The notes: generated by a model from the letters alone, not told the origin. A stretch of DNA of 64,000 nucleotides from Christiangramia sabulilitoris (GCF_007050985.1 NZ_VHSF01000002.1:682001-746000); one strand, 5' to 3'. Counted from the first letter of the stretch, positions 9,698 through 19,013 are shown. Numbers and translations: made by a program.

Positions 9698-10243
9698 CTA
9701 TTCTTCTTTTTTATCGTCCTTTTTTTCTCCAGCTTTAGACTCTTCAGCCTTTGGCTCTTCTTTTTTAGTTTCTTTTGCAGAAGCATCTTTTGGCTGTGCA
9801 GTAGAAGCAGTATCATCTGCTTTCTTCTTACCAGCACGACGAGTAGACTTTTTCTTCTTAGGCTTCTCTCCAACATTGTAAGTTTCATTGAAATCTACAA
9901 GTTCTACAAGAGCCATTTCAGCAGCATCACCAAGACGACTACCAAGTTTAATAACCCTGGTATATCCTCCCGGACGATCTCCAACTTTAGGAGCTACCTC
10001 ACGAAACAGTTCACTCACCGCTTCTTTGCTTCTTAGCTTACTAAACACAAGACGTCTGTTGTGAGTAGTATCGTTTTTACACTTAGTTACTAATGGCTCT
10101 ACAAATACTTTAAGAGCTTTCGCTTTAGCAACCGTAGTGTTGATACGTTTATGCTCAATTAGGGAACATGCCATATTCGCAAGCATTGCCTTACGATGTG
10201 CAGTTTGTCTACCTAAATGGTTTATTTTCTTTCCGTGTCTCAT
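9698..10243 (-). CDS. rplQ: 50S ribosomal protein L17 (bL17) with long charged tail
   Basis: Large-subunit protein near the exit tunnel rim. Residues 1 to about 120 are the normal bL17 fold ([17 protein letters not shown] start; [37 protein letters not shown]). About 60 further residues form a Lys/Glu/Ala/Ser-rich tail ([13 protein letters not shown], then [11 protein letters not shown]) that ends at residue 181, much longer than the roughly 116-127 residues of many bacterial L17. It is the last gene of the alpha operon, 104 bases after rpoA with a hairpin in that spacer, and precedes a strong terminator. The identity is certain; the tail is probably disordered. Confidence 0.97.
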   Translation of the reverse strand: MRHGKKINHLGRQTAHRKAMLANMACSLIEHKRINTTVAKAKALKVFVEPLVTKCKNDTTHNRRLVFSKLRSKEAVSELFREVAPKVGDRPGGYTRVIKLGSRLGDAAEMALVELVDFNETYNVGEKPKKKKSTRRAGKKKADDTASTAQPKDASAKETKKEEPKAEESKAGEKKDDKKEE

Positions 10244-10264
10244 GACATTTTAATTTTCGCCATC

Positions 10265-10290
10265 TTGCTGCGACTCTTTTTGAGGAGCAA
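10265..10290 (-). promoter_or_regulatory. Hairpin in the rpoA-rplQ spacer
   Basis: The 104-base spacer holds a two-part inverted repeat: outer arms 10265-10269 and 10286-10290 (TTGCT/AGCAA), inner arms 10274-10276 and 10282-10284 (CTC/GAG), a five-base loop and an internal bulge. It lies 22 bases before the rplQ start. It could be a processing or translational control site; support is only structural. Confidence 0.3.
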
Positions 10291-10347
10291 ATTATGGCTA
10301 TTGTTATATTTTAAAATTCCAGTCGTGATTTAAAACTCACTCGATGA

Positions 10348-11340
10348 CTAGTCTTTATCTAATTTATATTTTGAAAGGTCCATTCCAAAGTTCAAACCTT
10401 TATTGCTTACAAGCTCTTCAAGTTCAGTAAGTGATTTTTTACCGAAATTTCTGAATTTCATCAAGTCATTCTTGTTGTAAGAAACAAGGTCTCCAAGAGT
10501 GTCAACTTCAGCAGCTTTTAGACAGTTAAGAGCTCTAACTGATAGATCTAGATCTACCAACTTCGTTTTAAGAAGTTGTCTCATGTGAAGAGACTCCTCA
10601 TCATAAGTTTCAGTTTGAGCGATCTCATCAGCCTCCAGAGTAATTCTCTCGTCAGAGAATAACATAAAGTGGTGAATCAATGTCTTGGCAGCCTCGGTTA
10701 AAGCATCTTTTGGATGAATAGAACCATCACTGATAATTTCGAATACCAGTTTTTCATAGTCAGTCTTCTGCTCCACACGATAATTCTCGATGCTATATTT
10801 TACATTCTTGATTGGAGTGTAAATAGAATCTGTGAATATCGTTCCAAGAGGAGCATTGGCTTTCTTGTTTTCTTCAGCCGGAACGTAACCTCTACCTTTC
10901 TCGATAGTAACTTCCATATTCAGACTTACTTTCTTATCCATGTGACAAATCACAAGATCTGGATTAAGAACCTGAAATCCTGAAATGAATTTCTGGAAGT
11001 GACCGGCAGTTAACTGCTCTTCTCCGGATACAGAAATGGTAACCGATTCGTTATCGATCTCATCGATCTGCCTTTTAAATCTGATCTGTTTCAGGTTAAG
11101 GATTATCTCGGTTACATCTTCCACTACTCCTGCGATGGTAGAGAATTCGTGATCTACACCTTCAATTCTAACTGAAGTGATCGCGAAACCTTCCAAAGAA
11201 GATAAAAGCACTCGTCTTAAAGCGTTACCAACGGTTAATCCATATCCAGGTTCCAAAGGGCGAAATTCAAATTTCCCTTCGAAATCGGTTGAATCAATCA
11301 TTATAACTTTATCGGGCTTCTGAAAATTTAGTATTGCCAT
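10348..11340 (-). CDS. rpoA: DNA-directed RNA polymerase alpha subunit
   Basis: Dimer scaffold of RNA polymerase. The N-terminal assembly domain (1 to about 235) carries the family sequence [22 protein letters not shown] near residues 32-51, a linker follows, and the C-terminal helix-hairpin-helix domain (about 255-320) contains [16 protein letters not shown] and [15 protein letters not shown], used for UP-element and activator contact. At 330 residues it is of standard length. It sits 22 bases after rpsD and 104 bases before rplQ in the alpha operon. Confidence 0.98.
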   Translation of the reverse strand: MAILNFQKPDKVIMIDSTDFEGKFEFRPLEPGYGLTVGNALRRVLLSSLEGFAITSVRIEGVDHEFSTIAGVVEDVTEIILNLKQIRFKRQIDEIDNESVTISVSGEEQLTAGHFQKFISGFQVLNPDLVICHMDKKVSLNMEVTIEKGRGYVPAEENKKANAPLGTIFTDSIYTPIKNVKYSIENYRVEQKTDYEKLVFEIISDGSIHPKDALTEAAKTLIHHFMLFSDERITLEADEIAQTETYDEESLHMRQLLKTKLVDLDLSVRALNCLKAAEVDTLGDLVSYNKNDLMKFRNFGKKSLTELEELVSNKGLNFGMDLSKYKLDKD

Positions 11341-11362
11341 ATTTCGACTTCTGTGTGAATTA

Positions 11363-11968
11363 TTATTTCGAATATAATTCGACTATAAATTGTTCATTAA
11401 TGTTTTCAGGAATCTGGACTCTTCCAGGTACTGCAACGAAAGTTCCTTCTTTCTTTTCAGAATTCCAGGTGATCCATTCATAAACACTGCTGTTGTTTGA
11501 TAATGATTCCTGAATTACAGCAAGTGATTTAGATTTTTCTCTAACACCAACTACATCACCAGCTTTTAAGTGGTATGAAGGGATGTTTACTAATTCACCG
11601 TTAACGGTAATGTGACGGTGTCCTACTAATTGACGTGCAGCTCTTCTAGAAGGCGCTACACCCATACGGTACACTACATTATCCAGACGGGATTCACAAA
11701 GTTGAAGAAGCACCTCACCAGTAATTCCCTGGGCACGGGTTGCTTTTTCAAACATGTTGCGGAATTGACGCTCAAGAATACCGTAGGTATACTTAGCTTT
11801 TTGCTTCTCCATTAACTGGATAGCATATTCTGATTTTTTTCCACGACGACGGTTATTACCGTGCTGTCCTGGAGGATAATTTCTTTTTTCGAAAGATTTG
11901 TCGTCTCCAAAAATAGCTTCACCGAACTTACGGGCTATTTTAGTTTTTGGACCAGTATATCTTGCCAT
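11363..11968 (-). CDS. rpsD: 30S ribosomal protein S4 (uS4)
   Basis: Primary 16S rRNA binder of the small subunit body and, in other bacteria, translational repressor of the alpha operon or of its own mRNA. Its 201 residues include the N-terminal extension ([17 protein letters not shown]) and an S4 RNA-binding domain at about 92-155 ([29 protein letters not shown]). No zinc-binding cysteine cluster is present. An 82-base spacer separates it from rpsK, the third longest in the alpha operon, and that spacer folds into an extended hairpin (11981-12028), a possible S4 autoregulatory site. Confidence 0.98.
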   Translation of the reverse strand: MARYTGPKTKIARKFGEAIFGDDKSFEKRNYPPGQHGNNRRRGKKSEYAIQLMEKQKAKYTYGILERQFRNMFEKATRAQGITGEVLLQLCESRLDNVVYRMGVAPSRRAARQLVGHRHITVNGELVNIPSYHLKAGDVVGVREKSKSLAVIQESLSNNSSVYEWITWNSEKKEGTFVAVPGRVQIPENINEQFIVELYSK

Positions 11969-11980
11969 TACTATAGTTGT

Positions 11981-12028
11981 TTTAGAAAGGGATTATGAAT
12001 TAAGGCATTAGTCCTTCGATAATCTAAA
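11981..12028 (-). promoter_or_regulatory. Candidate S4 leader hairpin in the rpsK-rpsD spacer
   Basis: Nested inverted repeats fold the rpsD leader: outer arms 11981-11986 / 12023-12028 (TTTAGA/TCTAAA), middle arms 11991-11996 / 12019-12024 (GATTAT/ATAATC, competing with the outer ones for two bases), inner arms 12002-12005 / 12013-12016 (AAGG/CCTT) and a seven-base loop. It ends 13 bases before the ATG. S4 autoregulation is well known in other phyla; its use of this element is inferred. Confidence 0.4.
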
Positions 12029-12050
12029 TCCTCTCCTATTATTAAATTTA

Positions 12051-12455
12051 TTAAACTCTACGTCTCTTTGGTGGACGACAACCATTGTGTGGAAGCGGAG
12101 TAACATCGATGATCTCAGTTACTTCTATACCATTATTATGGATAGATCTTATCGCTGATTCTCTTCCGTTTCCTGGACCTTTTACGTATACTTTCACTTT
12201 ACGCAATCCAGCTTCGTGAGCTACTTTAGAAGCATCTTCAGCAGCTAGCTGTGCAGCGTAAGGAGTATTTTTTTTAGATCCTCTAAAACCCATTTTTCCT
12301 GCAGATGACCATGCAACAACATCTCCCTTTTTATTGGTAAGAGAAATAATGATGTTATTGAAGGAAGCAGTAACGTGTGCTTCACCGTTTGCTTCAACGA
12401 TTACTTTACGTTTCTTCTGAGTTTTACCGGCTTTTTGATTTGCTTTCTTTGCCAT
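12051..12455 (-). CDS. rpsK: 30S ribosomal protein S11 (uS11)
   Basis: Platform protein that contacts mRNA near the Shine-Dalgarno helix and 16S rRNA helix 45. In 134 residues: a basic N-terminal tail, then [51 protein letters not shown] and the terminal [18 protein letters not shown] signature. It lies 8 bases after rpsM and before the structured rpsD leader. Confidence 0.98.
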   Translation of the reverse strand: MAKKANQKAGKTQKKRKVIVEANGEAHVTASFNNIIISLTNKKGDVVAWSSAGKMGFRGSKKNTPYAAQLAAEDASKVAHEAGLRKVKVYVKGPGNGRESAIRSIHNNGIEVTEIIDVTPLPHNGCRPPKRRRV

Positions 12456-12463
12456 ACTACTTA

Positions 12464-12838
12464 CTATTTAGTCGCTTTTTTCTTGTTAGCAACTGTTTTT
12501 CTTCTTCCTTTTCTGGTTCTGGAGTTGTTTTTAGTTCTCTGACCTCTTAAAGGTAATCCGGCTCTGTGACGAATACCTCTGTAACATCCAATATCCATTA
12601 GACGTTTAATGCTCATTTGAACCTCAGTACGTAATTCTCCTTCGATTGTAAATTGACCAACGGCTTCACGGATCTTTCCGATCTCGTCATCGTCCCAATC
12701 TGAGACTTTTTTACTCTCATCTACTTTAGCCTGTGCAAGTATCTCCTGAGCCCTGCTTCTGCCAATTCCGAAGATATAGGTCAATGCTATAACTCCTCGC
12801 TTTTGTTTGGGTATATCTACCCCTGCAATTCTTGCCAT
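12464..12838 (-). CDS. rpsM: 30S ribosomal protein S13 (uS13)
   Basis: Small-subunit head protein that contacts the P-site tRNA and bridges to the 50S subunit. The helix-two-turn-helix core starts with [15 protein letters not shown] and [14 protein letters not shown], followed by [22 protein letters not shown]; the basic tail reaches residue 124. It follows rpmJ by two bases, so the two are tightly coupled. Confidence 0.98.
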   Translation of the reverse strand: MARIAGVDIPKQKRGVIALTYIFGIGRSRAQEILAQAKVDESKKVSDWDDDEIGKIREAVGQFTIEGELRTEVQMSIKRLMDIGCYRGIRHRAGLPLRGQRTKNNSRTRKGRRKTVANKKKATK

Positions 12839-12840
12839 AA

Positions 12841-12957
12841 TTAGCCTTGTCTTTGTTTAAATCTAGGATTCTTTTTGTTAATCACGTAAAGGCGCCCTTT
12901 TCTGCGAACGATCTTGCAGTCGGCACTTCTCTTTTTTATTGATGCTCTAACTTTCAT
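12841..12957 (-). CDS. rpmJ: 50S ribosomal protein L36 (bL36), zinc-free form
   Basis: A 38-residue reading frame starting at ATG 12957 and ending TAA at 12841, two bases before rpsM. The product starts [17 protein letters not shown] and ends NPRFKQRQG, the bL36 pattern. Of the zinc ligands of the C+ form (three Cys and one His) only Cys14 remains, so this is the zinc-independent C- type. It is the first gene after a 116-base spacer holding a promoter -7 box (13034-13041) and a hairpin (12971-13008), and probably opens a separate alpha-operon transcript. Confidence 0.95.
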   Translation of the reverse strand: MKVRASIKKRSADCKIVRRKGRLYVINKKNPRFKQRQG

Positions 12958-12970
12958 CTTATCTCTTTTT

Positions 12971-13008
12971 AATTCTCCGGCAGAGGTTTAACCCTGCTGG
13001 TGAAATTT
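12971..13008 (-). promoter_or_regulatory. Candidate leader hairpin of the rpmJ-rpsM-rpsK-rpsD-rpoA-rplQ unit
   Basis: Strong inverted repeat: arms 12977-12983 and 12994-13000 (CCGGCAG / CTGCTGG, one G.U-type pair), extended by GG/CC (12985-12986 / 12992-12993) after a one-base bulge, loop TTTAA, with AATT flanks also able to pair. It lies between the candidate transcription start and the rpmJ ATG, so it would be in the mRNA leader. It lacks a U-tract, so it is not a simple terminator. Confidence 0.45.
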
Positions 13009-13033
13009 TAGCCGTCATAAATTTTTCAGAGTG

Positions 13034-13041
13034 CAAAAGTA
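13034..13041 (-). promoter_or_regulatory. Candidate internal promoter -7 box ahead of rpmJ
   Basis: TACTTTTG on the minus strand matches TAnnTTTG exactly. At the -33 position there is TCA rather than TTG, so strength is uncertain. The position, in the second-longest spacer of the cluster, suits an alpha-operon promoter. Confidence 0.45.
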
Positions 13042-13073
13042 TAAAAAATTTATAAAAGGCTGAAAATTACTTT

Positions 13074-13289
13074 TTAGTATCTGTAAGTTATTCGAGCCTT
13101 AGTTAAATCGTAAGGACTCATTTCCAGTTTCACCTTATCTCCAGGTAACAGTTTAATGTAATGCATACGCATCTTCCCAGAGATGTGGGCCGTCACAACG
13201 TGACCGTTTTCAAGTTCTACACGAAACATTGCATTAGACAATGCTTCAATAATAGTTCCATCCTGTTCTATTGCTGCTTGCTTTGCCAT
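13074..13289 (-). CDS. infA: Translation initiation factor IF-1
   Basis: Small OB-fold factor that blocks the A site during 30S initiation. The 71-residue sequence is typical: [63 protein letters not shown]. It starts two bases after the secY stop, so it belongs to the spc unit, with a likely transcriptional break after it. The map gene often found between secY and infA in other bacteria is absent here. Confidence 0.98.
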   Translation of the reverse strand: MAKQAAIEQDGTIIEALSNAMFRVELENGHVVTAHISGKMRMHYIKLLPGDKVKLEMSPYDLTKARITYRY

Positions 13290-13291
13290 AA

Positions 13292-14629
13292 TTACGCTAC
13301 TGCTTTTCTGTTTTTACCTGTTTTCATTAGTCCGTCATAGTGTCTATTCAACAAGTATGAATTTACCTGTTGCATAGTATCTATTGCAACTCCAACCATA
13401 ATCAACAGCGAGGTACCACCAAAAAATAACGCCCAGCTTTGCTGTACACCCAGCAATGAAAACACTATAGCAGGGAACACTGCGATTAGCGCCAGGAATA
13501 TAGATCCTGGAAGGGTTATCTGAGACATGATGCGGTCAAGATACTCGGCAGTTTCAGTCCCGGGACGAATCCCTGGAATAAATCCACCACTTCTCTTTAG
13601 ATCATCTGCCATTTTATTTGTTGGAACGGTGATCGCCGTATAGAAATATGTAAATATGATGATCAATAAAGCGAACACCAGATTATACCAGAATCCGAAA
13701 ATATTCTGAAATGCAGCAGTCACACCCTGAGCGGTATCTGAGTCTGAAAGACCAGCTACAGCCACAGGAATAAACATAATTGCCTGAGCAAAGATGATTG
13801 GCATAACTCCCGAAGCATTCAGTTTTAACGGAATGTATTGTCTTGAACCGAAAACATTCTTTTCATATCCACCTGAAGCAGATCTTCTGGCATACTGCAC
13901 CGGAATTTGGCGCACTGCCATAACCAGCATAACTGACGCCATAATAATAGCGAACCAGATAACTAATTCTATCAGTATCATAACCAGACCACCATTCGAT
14001 TCAAATACTCTTGAAGCAAATTCCTGAATGAAGGCTTGCGGCAGGGTGGCAATAATACCAACCATAATCAATAATGAAATACCGTTACCAATACCCTTAT
14101 CTGTGATCTTCTCACCTAGCCACATCGCGAAAATAGTACCCGTAGTAAGGATGATCACCGATGAGATCACAAATGTTAGGTTATCCCCTAACAAGAACGC
14201 TTCTCCCGGTAATGTTGCAAACAGGTTATAAATATAACCCGGCCCCTGTACTAGAGTAATTGCGATGGTAAGCCAACGCGTGATTTGATTAATCTTCTTA
14301 CGCCCGCTTTCTCCTTCCTTCTGCAATTTCTGAAGATAAGGAATTGCGATTCCCATCAATTGCACCACAATAGAAGCAGAGATATAAGGCATGATCCCTA
14401 ATGCAAAAACAGAGGCGTTAGAAAACGCACCTCCGGTAAAGGCATTAAGCAAACCTAATAAACCGCTGTCTGTCTGGTTAGCCAGATTAGAAAGCTGAGC
14501 GGCATCGATTCCGGGAAGCACTACTTGCGCCCCGAAACGATATACCAAAAGCAAACCGAGGGTTACTAAAATTCTGTTTTTTAGCTCCTCGATTTTCCAA
14601 ATATTTTTAATCGTATTGATGAATTTCAT
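13292..14629 (-). CDS. secY: Preprotein translocase subunit SecY
   Basis: Pore subunit of the Sec translocon in the inner membrane. The 445 residues contain about ten hydrophobic segments. Visible landmarks: the N-terminal amphipathic helix ([20 protein letters not shown]), the plug region ([19 protein letters not shown]), [16 protein letters not shown], the cytosolic loop [20 protein letters not shown] and [20 protein letters not shown], both signatures of the family. It follows rplO by 11 bases and precedes infA by two, the usual end of the spc operon. Confidence 0.98.
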   Translation of the reverse strand: MKFINTIKNIWKIEELKNRILVTLGLLLVYRFGAQVVLPGIDAAQLSNLANQTDSGLLGLLNAFTGGAFSNASVFALGIMPYISASIVVQLMGIAIPYLQKLQKEGESGRKKINQITRWLTIAITLVQGPGYIYNLFATLPGEAFLLGDNLTFVISSVIILTTGTIFAMWLGEKITDKGIGNGISLLIMVGIIATLPQAFIQEFASRVFESNGGLVMILIELVIWFAIIMASVMLVMAVRQIPVQYARRSASGGYEKNVFGSRQYIPLKLNASGVMPIIFAQAIMFIPVAVAGLSDSDTAQGVTAAFQNIFGFWYNLVFALLIIIFTYFYTAITVPTNKMADDLKRSGGFIPGIRPGTETAEYLDRIMSQITLPGSIFLALIAVFPAIVFSLLGVQQSWALFFGGTSLLIMVGVAIDTMQQVNSYLLNRHYDGLMKTGKNRKAVA

Positions 14630-14640
14630 TTGATTATCTA

Positions 14641-15093
14641 TTATAAAGTAACAACTTCACCTCCGGCAGCTTCGATAGCTTCTTTCGCTGAGGCTGTAAA
14701 TTTATGAACAGATATTTTCAACTTAGCCTTTAATTCACCTCTACCTAATATCTTAACAAGCTCGTTTCTTCCGGCAAGACCGTTTTCAACCAGCACGTCC
14801 ATATCTACTGTATCCTTAATTCTTCCTTCATCAACAAGTGACTGAAGAGTATCCAGGTTAATTCCCTGGTATACTTTACGGTTTCTGTTGGTGAATCCAA
14901 ATTTAGGTACACGTCTTTGAAGTGGCATCTGCCCTCCTTCAAAACCGATCTTCTTGGAATAACCAGAACGTGACTTGGCTCCTTTGTGACCTCTGGTAGA
15001 AGTTCCACCTTTACCAGATCCTTCACCACGACCAATACGCTTGCTATTCTTTCTAACTGAACCTTCTGCAGGTTTTAAGTTACTTAAATCCAT
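14641..15093 (-). CDS. rplO: 50S ribosomal protein L15 (uL15)
   Basis: Late-assembly 23S rRNA binding protein. The 150 residues start MDLSNLKPAEGSVRKNSKR, go through the Gly/Arg-rich extension RIGRGEGSGKGGTSTRGHKG, contain GFEGGQMPLQRRVPKFGF, and end in a globular domain with KLKISVHKFTASAKEAIEAAGG. Spacing is 9 bases after rpmD and 11 before secY. Confidence 0.98.
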   Translation of the reverse strand: MDLSNLKPAEGSVRKNSKRIGRGEGSGKGGTSTRGHKGAKSRSGYSKKIGFEGGQMPLQRRVPKFGFTNRNRKVYQGINLDTLQSLVDEGRIKDTVDMDVLVENGLAGRNELVKILGRGELKAKLKISVHKFTASAKEAIEAAGGEVVTL

Positions 15094-15102
15094 GAGAGAT
15101 TA

Positions 15103-15285
15103 TTATTTTGTTTCTTCGACAGAAACTAAGTGTTTAACTTTATTTACCATACCAAGGATGTTTGGCGTATCGTCATGCTCAACCGTCTGCCCGATTCTCT
15201 TAAGCCCTAAGGACTCAAGAACAAGCTTTTGATTCTTAGTGCGGTTGATAGCACTTTTTACTTTTGTGACTTTTATCTTTCCCAT
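15103..15285 (-). CDS. rpmD: 50S ribosomal protein L30 (uL30)
   Basis: Sixty residues from ATG 15285 ([19 protein letters not shown]), with the family core [25 protein letters not shown]. The frame is open for a further 24 codons upstream, but that would overlap rpsE and no L30 carries such an extension, so the internal Met is chosen. It follows rpsE by 13 bases. Confidence 0.96.
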   Translation of the reverse strand: MGKIKVTKVKSAINRTKNQKLVLESLGLKRIGQTVEHDDTPNILGMVNKVKHLVSVEETK

Positions 15286-15298
15286 CTTATTCCTTGAT

Positions 15299-15823
15299 TT
15301 ATCCTTTAAAAACCTTTTCCAATGAAACACCTCTTTGTTTTGCAACAGTTTCGGCACTTCTTAATTGTAGTAAGGCATCAAAAGTAGCTTTTACAACGTT
15401 GTGAGGGTTCGAAGATCCCTGGTTCTTAGAAAGTACATCGTGTACTCCTACAGATTCCAATACCGCACGAATCGCACCACCAGCAATAATACCGGTACCG
15501 GCAGCAGCTGGAAGCAACATTACTCTTGCTCCACCATACTTACCTTTTTGTTCGTGAGGTAAAGTTCCCTTATGCAAAGGAATGCGTACCAGATTTTTCT
15601 TAGCGTCTTCTACCGCTTTAGAGATAGCGTCTGCAACCTCCTTGGATTTTCCAAGTCCCTGTCCAACGACACCATTCTCATCTCCTACTACAACTATAGC
15701 AGAGAATCCAAAGGCTCTACCACCTTTAGTAACCTTAGTAACACGTTGTACTCCAACCAAACGATCTTTCAATTCAAGACCTCCTGGTTTTACATGCTCT
15801 ACGTTTTTATAATCTTGATACAT
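15299..15823 (-). CDS. rpsE: 30S ribosomal protein S5 (uS5)
   Basis: Small-subunit protein at the mRNA entry site, important for decoding accuracy. The N-terminal dsRNA-binding-like domain holds [29 protein letters not shown]; the C-terminal half has [20 protein letters not shown] and [21 protein letters not shown]. The 174-residue length is usual. Six bases separate it from rplR. Confidence 0.98.
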
Positions 15824-15829
15824 AATTTT

Positions 15830-16186
15830 CTAGAATTTTAGTCCTCCTTCGCGAGCACCTTCTGCTAATGATTTAACTCTACCGTGATATAAATACCCAC
15901 CTCTATCGAAAGAAATAGTATCTATTCCGGCTTTCTTCGCTTTCTCTGCGATGGCTTTACCCACCATCTGAGCCTGCTCTTTTCTATCTGCAGAAGCAGT
16001 AGCGATTTCCTTATCTCTTGAAGAAGCTGATGCTAAGGTCTTACCTTCTACGTCGTCGATGATCTGAGCATAAATTTCTTTATTACTTCTAAAAACAGAT
16101 AATCTAGGACGGCTTGTTGTTCCAACGATATCCTTACGGATACGTTTTCTGATTTTATTTCTTCTATCTTGTTTTGACACTGCCAT
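15830..16186 (-). CDS. rplR: 50S ribosomal protein L18 (uL18)
   Basis: 5S rRNA-binding protein of the central protuberance. The 118 residues carry the basic N-terminus ([17 protein letters not shown]), [20 protein letters not shown], and the C-terminal [26 protein letters not shown] signature. It lies between rplF (12 bases) and rpsE (6 bases). Confidence 0.98.
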   Translation of the reverse strand: MAVSKQDRRNKIRKRIRKDIVGTTSRPRLSVFRSNKEIYAQIIDDVEGKTLASASSRDKEIATASADRKEQAQMVGKAIAEKAKKAGIDTISFDRGGYLYHGRVKSLAEGAREGGLKF

Positions 16187-16198
16187 AACTAAACTTTA

Positions 16199-16741
16199 TT
16201 AAGCTGATTTACCTGCTTTTCTTCTCAATTGCTCACCTACAAACTTAATACCTTTTCCTTTGTAAGGTTCAGGCTTTCTGAATGAACGGATTTTCGCCGC
16301 AACTTGTCCAACAAGTTGTTTGTCATGAGAAGTAAGCTTCACGATAGGATTCTTACCTTTTTCTGAGACAGTCTCCACTTTTACTTCCGGAGCCAAATCT
16401 ATCACAATATTATGAGAAAAACCAACGGCCAGATCAAGCTTGTTTCCCTGGTTGCTGGCACGGTATCCAACACCTACAAGTTCAAGTTCTTTTGTGTAAC
16501 CATTAGTAACACCTTCAATCATATTGTTTATCAAAGCACGGTATAAACCGTGTTTTGCTTTCTGATCACTTTTATCTGAAGAACGCTCGAAAGTAATTAC
16601 ATTATCCTCGATTTTCACGTCGATATCTTCTACCTTCTGTGTAAGCTCTCCTAATTTTCCTTTTACCGTCACAACACCATCTTTGTGCTCTACTGTCACA
16701 CCATCTGGAATCGTTACCGGGCTTTTACCTATTCTTGACAT
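16199..16741 (-). CDS. rplF: 50S ribosomal protein L6 (uL6)
   Basis: Large-subunit protein near the GTPase-associated centre, made of two duplicated alpha/beta domains. The 180 residues begin MSRIGKSPVTIPDGV and contain GLYRALINNMIEGVTNGYTKELELVGVGYRA; the C-terminal domain holds GQVAAKIRSFRKPEPYKGKGI, the family signature. Standard length. Confidence 0.98.
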   Translation of the reverse strand: MSRIGKSPVTIPDGVTVEHKDGVVTVKGKLGELTQKVEDIDVKIEDNVITFERSSDKSDQKAKHGLYRALINNMIEGVTNGYTKELELVGVGYRASNQGNKLDLAVGFSHNIVIDLAPEVKVETVSEKGKNPIVKLTSHDKQLVGQVAAKIRSFRKPEPYKGKGIKFVGEQLRRKAGKSA

Positions 16742-16760
16742 TTCTTTAGTCTTTTAAGTA

Positions 16761-17159
16761 TTAGTAAACGTAGCACAATACTTCACCACCAACTTTATTC
16801 GCTTTCGCCTGCTTCCCGGTCATTACCCCGTGAGAAGTAGAAACGATCGCAATTCCAAGACCATTAAGGATTCTTGGGATCTCAGTTGATCCGGCGTATT
16901 TACGTAAACCAGGTTTACTTATTCTTTGAATTTTCTTGATTACCGGCTCTTTAGTAAGTTTATCATACTTAAGAGCGATCTTGATAGTTCCCTGAGCGGT
17001 AGTATCCTCGAACTTGTAACTAAGAATATATCCCTGATCGAATAATATCTTTGTGATCTCTTTTTTAACATTGGAAGCAGGAATTTCCACTACTCTGTGG
17101 TTGGCCGCGTTAGCGTTCCTGATTCTTGTTAAGTAATCTGCAATAGGATCTGTATTCAT
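16761..17159 (-). CDS. rpsH: 30S ribosomal protein S8 (uS8)
   Basis: Primary 16S rRNA binder (helix 21) and, in E. coli, the translational repressor of the spc operon. The 132 residues begin MNTDPIADYLTRIRNANAA and end with TSHGVMTGKQAKANKVGGEVLCYVY, the rRNA-binding C-terminal motif. A 57-base spacer before it is longer than most in this cluster, but I saw no convincing fold in it. Confidence 0.98.
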   Translation of the reverse strand: MNTDPIADYLTRIRNANAANHRVVEIPASNVKKEITKILFDQGYILSYKFEDTTAQGTIKIALKYDKLTKEPVIKKIQRISKPGLRKYAGSTEIPRILNGLGIAIVSTSHGVMTGKQAKANKVGGEVLCYVY

Positions 17160-17216
17160 TTATCTTTGTTTGCGGATGTGGTTTTCATTTTTAGAACCTT
17201 CATCCAATTTATAATA

Positions 17217-17486
17217 TTACCAGCTTGCTTTCTTAACTCCCGGGATAAGACCTTTATTAGCCATTTCTCTGAACATTACACGAGAAAGACCAAATTGTCT
17301 CATATAACCCTTAGGTCTTCCGGTTAATTTACATCTGTTATGTAAACGAACTGGAGAAGAGTTCTTTGGTAATTTTTGTAAACCTTCCCAATCACCAGCT
17401 TCTTTAAGCGCAGCTCTTTTCTCGGCATACTTCTTTACCAATTTCTGTCTTTTTACCTCACGGGCTTTCATTGATTCTTTAGCCAT
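17217..17486 (-). CDS. rpsN: 30S ribosomal protein S14 (uS14), long zinc-free form
   Basis: Small-subunit head protein. The 89 residues are the long form without a zinc ribbon: only one Cys (in [21 protein letters not shown]) is present where the short form has CxxC pairs. The end, [18 protein letters not shown], is conserved. It follows rplE by two bases. Confidence 0.98.
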   Translation of the reverse strand: MAKESMKAREVKRQKLVKKYAEKRAALKEAGDWEGLQKLPKNSSPVRLHNRCKLTGRPKGYMRQFGLSRVMFREMANKGLIPGVKKASW

Positions 17487-17488
17487 AA

Positions 17489-18040
17489 TTAGTTCTTTTT
17501 AAAAGGTAATCCTAGTTCAGTTAACAATGCTTTAGCTTCCTTATCGGTTTCAGCAGTCGTAACAAAAGTGATATCCATACCAGCAATTCTATTTACTGCA
17601 TCAATATCGATCTCAGGGAAAATGATCTGCTCAGTGATCCCTAAGTTATAGTTACCTCTACCATCAAATCCGTTAGATTTGATTCCGTTGAAATCACGAA
17701 CACGCGGTAAAGCGGAAGTGATTAGTCTGTCTAAGAATTCATACATTCTGTATCCACGTAAAGTAACTTTTGCACCAATTGGCATTCCTTTACGCAACTT
17801 GAACGATGCAACATCCTTCTTAGAAATAGTAGAAACGGCTTTTTGACCGCTAATAGCAGTAAGTTCGTCTACAGCATGGTCGATAAGCTTCTTATCTGCC
17901 ACTGCTCCACCAACTCCACGGCTAATTACTATTTTCGTAAGTTTTGGCACCTCCATAATGTTGGAGTAGCTGAATTCTTCCTTAAGAGCATTCTTTACTC
18001 TCTCGTTATATTCCTGTCTAAGTCTTGGTACGTATGCCAT
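17489..18040 (-). CDS. rplE: 50S ribosomal protein L5 (uL5)
   Basis: 5S rRNA and P-site tRNA contacting protein of the central protuberance. The 183 residues include [35 protein letters not shown], the signature [10 protein letters not shown] and [16 protein letters not shown]. Two-base gaps on both sides show tight coupling with rplX and rpsN. Confidence 0.98.
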   Translation of the reverse strand: MAYVPRLRQEYNERVKNALKEEFSYSNIMEVPKLTKIVISRGVGGAVADKKLIDHAVDELTAISGQKAVSTISKKDVASFKLRKGMPIGAKVTLRGYRMYEFLDRLITSALPRVRDFNGIKSNGFDGRGNYNLGITEQIIFPEIDIDAVNRIAGMDITFVTTAETDKEAKALLTELGLPFKKN

Positions 18041-18042
18041 AA

Positions 18043-18354
18043 CTATATTACTTCATTAGATTTTTTAGAAAATCTCACCTTCTTTCCATCTTCTTCTCTG
18101 TACCCAACTCTCGTTGTCTCACCGTTCTTGTCGATAAGTGACAGATTAGAAATATGAATAGGAGCTTCCTTCTCCTTAATTCCACCTTGTGGATTAGAAG
18201 CACTAGGCTTCTCATGCTTAGAGATCATATTAACCCCTTCCACAATAGCTTTATTCTTCTCGATAAGTACCTTCTGCACTTTTCCTTCCTGACCTTTATG
18301 GTCTCCGGCAATAACGCGAACGGTATCTCCTGATTTTATTTTAAGCTTTGTCAT
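18043..18354 (-). CDS. rplX: 50S ribosomal protein L24 (uL24)
   Basis: Assembly-initiating 23S rRNA binder near the tunnel exit. In 103 residues the KOW motif is near the N-terminus ([21 protein letters not shown]), followed by [14 protein letters not shown] and [19 protein letters not shown]. It lies 12 bases after rplN. Confidence 0.98.
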   Translation of the reverse strand: MTKLKIKSGDTVRVIAGDHKGQEGKVQKVLIEKNKAIVEGVNMISKHEKPSASNPQGGIKEKEAPIHISNLSLIDKNGETTRVGYREEDGKKVRFSKKSNEVI

Positions 18355-18366
18355 CTTCTTAATGTA

Positions 18367-18735
18367 TTAAAGCACCTCTGGTGCCAATGATACAATTTTC
18401 ATGAATTGCTTATCACGAAGTTCACGAGCTACAGGTCCAAATACACGGGTTCCGCGCATTTCTCCCTGTGGGCCTAACAACACACAAGCATTGTCATCAA
18501 AACGAATATAAGATCCGTCTGGTCTGCGAACTTCTTTCCTGGTACGAACAACAACTGCTGTTGAAACTGCACCCTTCTTGATATTTCCGTTAGGTGTAGC
18601 TTCTTTTACACTGACAACTATCTTGTCTCCAACAGATGCGTATCTTTTCTTTGTACCTCCTAATACACGGATAGCTAAAACTTCTTTAGCTCCGGTATTA
18701 TCTGCTACTTTTAGTCTGGACTCTTGTTGTACCAT
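18367..18735 (-). CDS. rplN: 50S ribosomal protein L14 (uL14)
   Basis: Intersubunit-bridge protein next to L19. The 122 residues match the family length exactly: [54 protein letters not shown] and [21 protein letters not shown]. Two bases after rpsQ. Confidence 0.98.
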   Translation of the reverse strand: MVQQESRLKVADNTGAKEVLAIRVLGGTKKRYASVGDKIVVSVKEATPNGNIKKGAVSTAVVVRTRKEVRRPDGSYIRFDDNACVLLGPQGEMRGTRVFGPVARELRDKQFMKIVSLAPEVL

Positions 18736-18737
18736 GG

Positions 18738-18995
18738 TTATTTAGCTCTTTCAATTATTTCTACTAGTCTCCAAGTCTTGGATTTACTTAAAGGTCGTGT
18801 TTCCATGATCTTTACAGTATCACCTTCGTTGCAGTCGTTATTTTCGTCGTGTGCTACGTACTTCTTCGTTTTCAAAACGAATTTTCCATACATAGGATGT
18901 TTTACCTTTTTCACTTCAGAAACCACGATAGATTTCTGCATTTTGTTACTTGTAACAACTCCTACACGCTCTTTTCTTAAATTTCTTTTTTCCAT
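18738..18995 (-). CDS. rpsQ: 30S ribosomal protein S17 (uS17)
   Basis: Primary 16S rRNA-binding OB-fold protein of the small subunit body. The 85 residues show [38 protein letters not shown] and [20 protein letters not shown], the family signature. Confidence 0.98.
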   Translation of the reverse strand: MEKRNLRKERVGVVTSNKMQKSIVVSEVKKVKHPMYGKFVLKTKKYVAHDENNDCNEGDTVKIMETRPLSKSKTWRLVEIIERAK

Positions 18996-19013
18996 CTTTC
19001 AGCAGAATAACAA

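Noticed and set aside
9625-9888. An 87-codon Lys/Leu-rich minus-strand frame at the end of rplQ
   Set aside because: It overlaps the rplQ tail in another frame and runs through the terminator; its composition mirrors the Lys/Glu codons of rplQ.
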